A stretch of 64,000 nt of DNA, from positions 65,487,554 to 65,551,553 of the forward strand of contig OX485803.1 of assembly GCA_950295325.1 (NCBI GenBank), given 5' to 3'. The translations under genes and the position numbers were made by a program. Origin of the DNA: Polytrichum commune. Lineage: Eukaryota; Streptophyta; Polytrichopsida; Polytrichales; Polytrichaceae. Numbering within the stretch: the stretch's first letter is position 1; each line of letters begins with the position of its first letter. The notes under the pieces were generated by a model. The model had not been told where the DNA came from, did no database searches, and saw only the letters and a list, made by a program, of their open reading frames with translations. This document shows positions 60,221-64,000 of the stretch, piece after piece.

Positions 60221-63200
60221 ATGGCCGAACTTCGTTCCCATGGCATCGGGGTCCCCATTCTTTTCCCCATTGATGCACGAGGTATTGCTGTTGTCTCCGA
60301 GCTTCATCTTAGCATTAGGTTCTCTTTCAAACCCAATACAATATGGGTAGAGCGTGAGATCTTCCATCCTGATACTGGATTGCTCATTCATACCTTCCAT
60401 GAGACCTCCAAGGTATCCGACAATGGCATTGTAGTTTGGGAGTTTGCCGCGGGAAAGTATAGGGTATGTGGCTGGCCAGATTCTCAGATCGGAGTGTCGA
60501 CAGAAATCCTTACTCCTCTTCGATCATCCACTGCTGCCTTTAGCACCCCTCCCGTAATAAGTGTCAAGACCGAGCCTGGTCTAGACAACGTTATAGACTT
60601 GTCTGATTTTTCGAGTGAAGATGGACCAGTTCAGCATGAAGATGAACCAGTTGAGCATGAAGATGAACCAGTTCAGCATGAAGATGTAGCAGTTCATGAT
60701 TCTCCTCTTTTGTTTCCCTCTCCTGCCTATGTAACGCCCTCTCCTTCTCTCTCTGTGCCTTCACCTACTTCAATACCCTCTACGTCCAAGCCTCCTCAAC
60801 CTATTGTTCAATGTCTTCGTCGTCTTGGTTCTATGCCAGGTAGTAAGAACGTCCTCAAGAAATTAGATTACGATAAACTACAAATCCAATTAGTTAATCA
60901 CCTTCCCCCTCGTTTTGATGGTACCCAGTTATTTGTCCTCCCTGCAGCAGAAGTCTCTTCCTCTCAAACCAGGGCCAAGTCCTTGGACGGCATGGACAAG
61001 CAATATGATGGCCATGTTTGGACTAAGACTCAAACCACCAACATTACAAACGACGTTGGCCTTGCCTTTCGTTCCTCTGCCTGTGTTGGCCATCTCCAAT
61101 GCCAAAACCCTAGTTGTGATTACCTTCAACGACCCCATCGTGCATCTAAGGTCAACGACACGGAATTTGAAGGTTTCATTAAAGATCCTTTCCCTCTCTC
61201 TGGCATTGTGCCATCCGGATCTACTCTTGTTTGCAGGATCTGCAAACAACCTCCCAAATGCATTGCACTATGCGATGCCAAAATCTTCTACGTCCATGGG
61301 AAGGAGTCCTCCCAAAGAGCCTGCATTCATATCGGTACTCATCAACATCCAGTCAAGGTTGGAGACTGCAGAGACAGCCGTAAGAGTATCAATGCACTTC
61401 TCGAGGAGCACGTTGACCGTTCTCCTCAAGCCACGTACAACAAGATCGTCCTCGAAGCCAGCAAGGACATTGTAGGTGATTTCCTCCTTTCTGGTAATAA
61501 TGACACACAACGTCTCCTCTCCTTGAAAGAGCTCGAACCTGTGTTTGAGAGTTGTAGAGAGTTGAATTCCCCCAACCTTCGCTCTAAGGTTACCTCTTTC
61601 AAATATTTGCGGAGGTTCGGGGTTATGGATGGCATCGCAAAGCTCCGGGGCGTTAGCAATTGGGCTTACGTCCAACGGAACCAATTCCCAGGACAAGGTG
61701 ACGATACCGACAAGGTGTTCGTCTTCAAGATGTCGGAGGTGGGTCCTGGAAGTGGTGTGGATTTGGTTCGTCGGATGCAACCGGGTGGGGACCTCGAGAA
61801 TGCCTGGATGATGTCCGATCACGTCAAGCGGGTCAAAGGGTGGACCACCATGGCCGCTCATGTTTACGATGGGACTTATCAACGGGTCATGACCATTTCA
61901 TGTTGTGATTTCCAATCCGAGGATAAGGATGCCCAAGTTCTCTTATGGCAGAACCTCAACCACGTCATGGCCCGTCACGGTATCCCACATCCAAACTTTA
62001 TAGGCTTCATGGCCGACAGTGCCCAAGCCAATTGGAACGCTGTTCGCATTGTGTATGGTTCGGGGGATCCCAAAGTTCCCATGGAGGGTCGTGAGCGCAC
62101 TTGTTTTTTTCATTGGAAACAATCGCTCGAAAAGCATACAAAATCGTATATAAAGCATGACTTACAAGACCAACATAGACACCTTTGCCTTCAATATCGG
62201 AATGCTTCCTCTATGCAAGAGGCGGAGACTAGGTACCTAGCTATCAAGGCTTGGTGGGCGTCATCGAATTGTACGAGTGAGGACGGTCTCAAGCATCTTC
62301 AGCTCTGGCTTGCTTTCTGGCACTTCCGCTACCTTCAATGGGGTGGTTTCATGGAACTGGTACATCTCCTTCATGATTCATTTTTGGTTCTTCATGGTTT
62401 CGGTTTCTTCTCTCTGTGCCTATTCTAACACTTCATTTCTCCAATCAGGAAAAGGTTTTAACCCAAGACCAGTTGGCCGAGATGCCGTCTTGCAATCTTG
62501 CGGAATCCGTCCACAACAAGTGGCTTCAAGCCTCCGGCAACAAGGGTGGAGATCTATACGTGGCTACGGTGGACGACTACATTCGGGCCTTCTTACAAGT
62601 TGTTGCATATTACCAGTTCCTTAAAGGTGGAATTGGCGGAGACGGTCCAAGCAAAGAAGAACTCAAGCTCAGGGGTGCTCAACGTCGAGCTCAGCGTACT
62701 GGCGACCCCACAATGTTGCAGAAGGTCTTGCTTGACATGCCCGGTGGGGAAGAGTTTTGCACTCGTGATCCACACCTTGAGGGCGCCGAGGTGTTTGGAT
62801 CGCAGAAACGAAGACCCGACACTCCAATTGGTGATGATGGTGAAACCCACCGTCCGGATACCGTGAACTTCTCTCGCCCTCCCCCCGGTAAGCGAGTCAC
62901 TCGCTCTCAACCTGAAACACTGCCTACTATCATTGAGGAGTCTTCCCCCTCTGTACAAGAGGTTCAAGTACCTTCACCTGCAGGACTTGGTTTCCAGCGT
63001 GTCACCGCCGTGCAAGAAACCAAAGTAGATGTCTCTCTTTGGCATATTGCACGCATACCCTATACCTCTAGGAAGTCTTGTTGGGCTAATCATGCGGGCA
63101 CAAAGAAGAAGTGCACCGCAAGAATCGTCACCAATAACAAGAGCGTCCCTGCGTCGACCTACACCGGTATGTGGCATCACTACAAACTCCAGTCTATGAA

Positions 63201-63906
63201 GCGCACTGACTTCGTCTTTTGTCCAAACGAAATCGAGCGTTGCGTCAAGGGCCCTCGTCGGAAATGGGTCATGCCGTTCTCTGCTGATGACCAGAAGCCA
63301 CCTATTCCCCCAATCTGGCCCGTGAAGATTGGTACCAACCTCACCCGCTCGGAGATCTTTGCGCTTGAGAACGCAAGTTTTCAACTCCCACCAAAGGAGC
63401 GCATCACACCGACTCGACTCTTCACCAACTCTGCGACCCCGCTGGATATGTCTCGAATCCGTGTTCCAGAAAACCCCGACTTCATCCCTACCACAAGACT
63501 GTCCAAGCTTGTTCGGCGATCCAGCAGCGCACCTTCGGCAAAGCAGAGGCAGATGGTGGCCTCTGCTGAAGCTATGCATGCAACTGTTCTGAAGTTAACT
63601 ATGATCCCTCAACCGGGATTTGGTTGCATTATCACACTGTAGTCCAAATCAGAACCCCAACCACCCATCTACCAAGTGACAGTGAGTTCTCTTCCAAAGT
63701 GCAACTACGCCTACTTCTTGGATATGATTTCCAAGTTCGGCCGCAAACGAAATTTTTATATGAATTGTAAGCATCTGTATTACATCTTCGTCAAGGTTTC
63801 TAATTTGGATGCGGAAGTGAATTTGTTCATACACGCCCCGACATTTAGTTTCAATGAGGTCAAACTCATCATGGAGGGAGGTCTCTTGACTCAATCTACT
63901 TCCTAG
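60221..63906 (+). CDS. MULE-type transposase gene, one intron, interrupted by an in-frame TAG
   Basis: Exon 1 is 60221-62359 and exon 2 is 62449-63906, joined by an 89-bp phase-0 GT-AG intron (CTG|GTACAT, CCAATCAG|GAA). The ATG at 60221 opens MAELRSHG. Around residues 115-129 a SUMO-type VKTEP is followed by VIDLSD, then three 7-residue acidic repeats (PVQHEDE). A zinc-finger-like region at about 290-376 has C-x4-C (CQNPSC) and HIGTHQHP, as at the front of many MULE transposases. The DDE core has YDGTY (D550), FMADS (D599) and CFFHWKQSL. A second Cys-rich part lies near 924. The frame meets TAG at 63640-63642 (codon 1111) and then stays open to 63906, where NCKHLYYIF is the back half of a SWIM finger; the front half reads CNY, lacking the second Cys. 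The stop removes the SWIM finger, so this copy may make a truncated protein. The family is likely MULE; the exact subfamily is not known. Confidence 0.8.
60625..60687 (+). repeat. Three 21-bp repeats inside the transposase gene
   Basis: CCAGTTCAGCATGAAGATGAA and two near copies encode the acidic PVQHEDE heptapeptide three times, directly after the VIDLSD motif. Confidence 0.85.
62360..62448 (+). other. Intron of the transposase gene
   Basis: 89 bp, GT...AG, T-rich, with a CTAAC branch-like site near 62425. The reading frames on the two sides join without shift, which is the main support. Confidence 0.85.
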
Positions 63907-64000
63907 AATTCCTCTCAACCTAGCACTACATTGGGATATGATATATGTGTCCATTTTTGGACCTCTTGTGAAGCAATAATTGATTGATATAATAAAGATA
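63907..64000. other. 3' flank of the transposase gene
   Basis: AT-rich sequence with AATAAAG near the end, a possible polyadenylation signal. No element end can be recognised before the window stops. Confidence 0.35.

Noticed and set aside
60929-63579. Minus-strand ORFs of 106 to 204 residues opposite the transposase gene
   Set aside because: They are shadows of the plus-strand exons, which have recognisable motifs and an intron with matching phase.

Overview
The window is nuclear DNA of a land plant. This rests on a long Ty3/gypsy LTR retrotransposon with a tRNA-Asp-type primer site, a 101-bp satellite, a Mutator-like (MULE) transposase gene and many short GT-AG introns. I cannot place the species. 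There are no rRNA or tRNA genes, telomere arrays or ordinary housekeeping genes; essentially everything is repeat or transposon.

Region 1 (1-18093) is one Ty3/gypsy element read on the minus strand, resembling the Athila branch. Its order in the sense direction is: 5' LTR (18093-15720), primer site, two small ORFs (one with a zinc knuckle), gag-pol (14070-8476), a 3.5-kb non-coding spacer, an 894-residue extra ORF in the env position (4989-2305), a polypurine tract and the 3' LTR, which is cut by the window edge. The two LTRs are almost identical, so the insertion is young, yet pol carries a TGA right after the second catalytic Asp of integrase. The right LTR abuts the satellite in the middle of a monomer, so the element landed inside the array.

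Region 2 (18094-50592) is an uninterrupted satellite of about 320 monomers of 101 bp, with local higher-order repeats of 11 to 19 monomers, including a clear tandem 16-mer (1616 bp). It may be centromeric or pericentromeric, but only by analogy.

Region 3 (50593 to at least 63906) is the most unusual part. Two genes diverge from a promoter of about 260 bp. The plus-strand gene is a MULE-type transposase with one intron, broken by a single in-frame TAG before its SWIM finger. The minus-strand gene can be assembled from 12 exons with all phases agreeing, giving 1200 residues. It has a basic N-terminus, a ParB/sulfiredoxin-like domain and a C-terminal permuted amino-methyltransferase fold whose catalytic DPPY-type motif has become DVPE. 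Its first intron (about 2.9 kb) is filled with 74-75-bp tandem repeats, and the same family lies in inverted orientation just past its 3' end. A short CCGAGAG core recurs in all the repeat families of this region.

My working model (inference) is a two-gene MULE: a transposase plus a ParB/methyltransferase-like accessory protein that may bind the element's own tandem repeats, comparable to the VANDAL elements of Arabidopsis, whose VANC proteins recognise short repeated motifs and counter DNA methylation.
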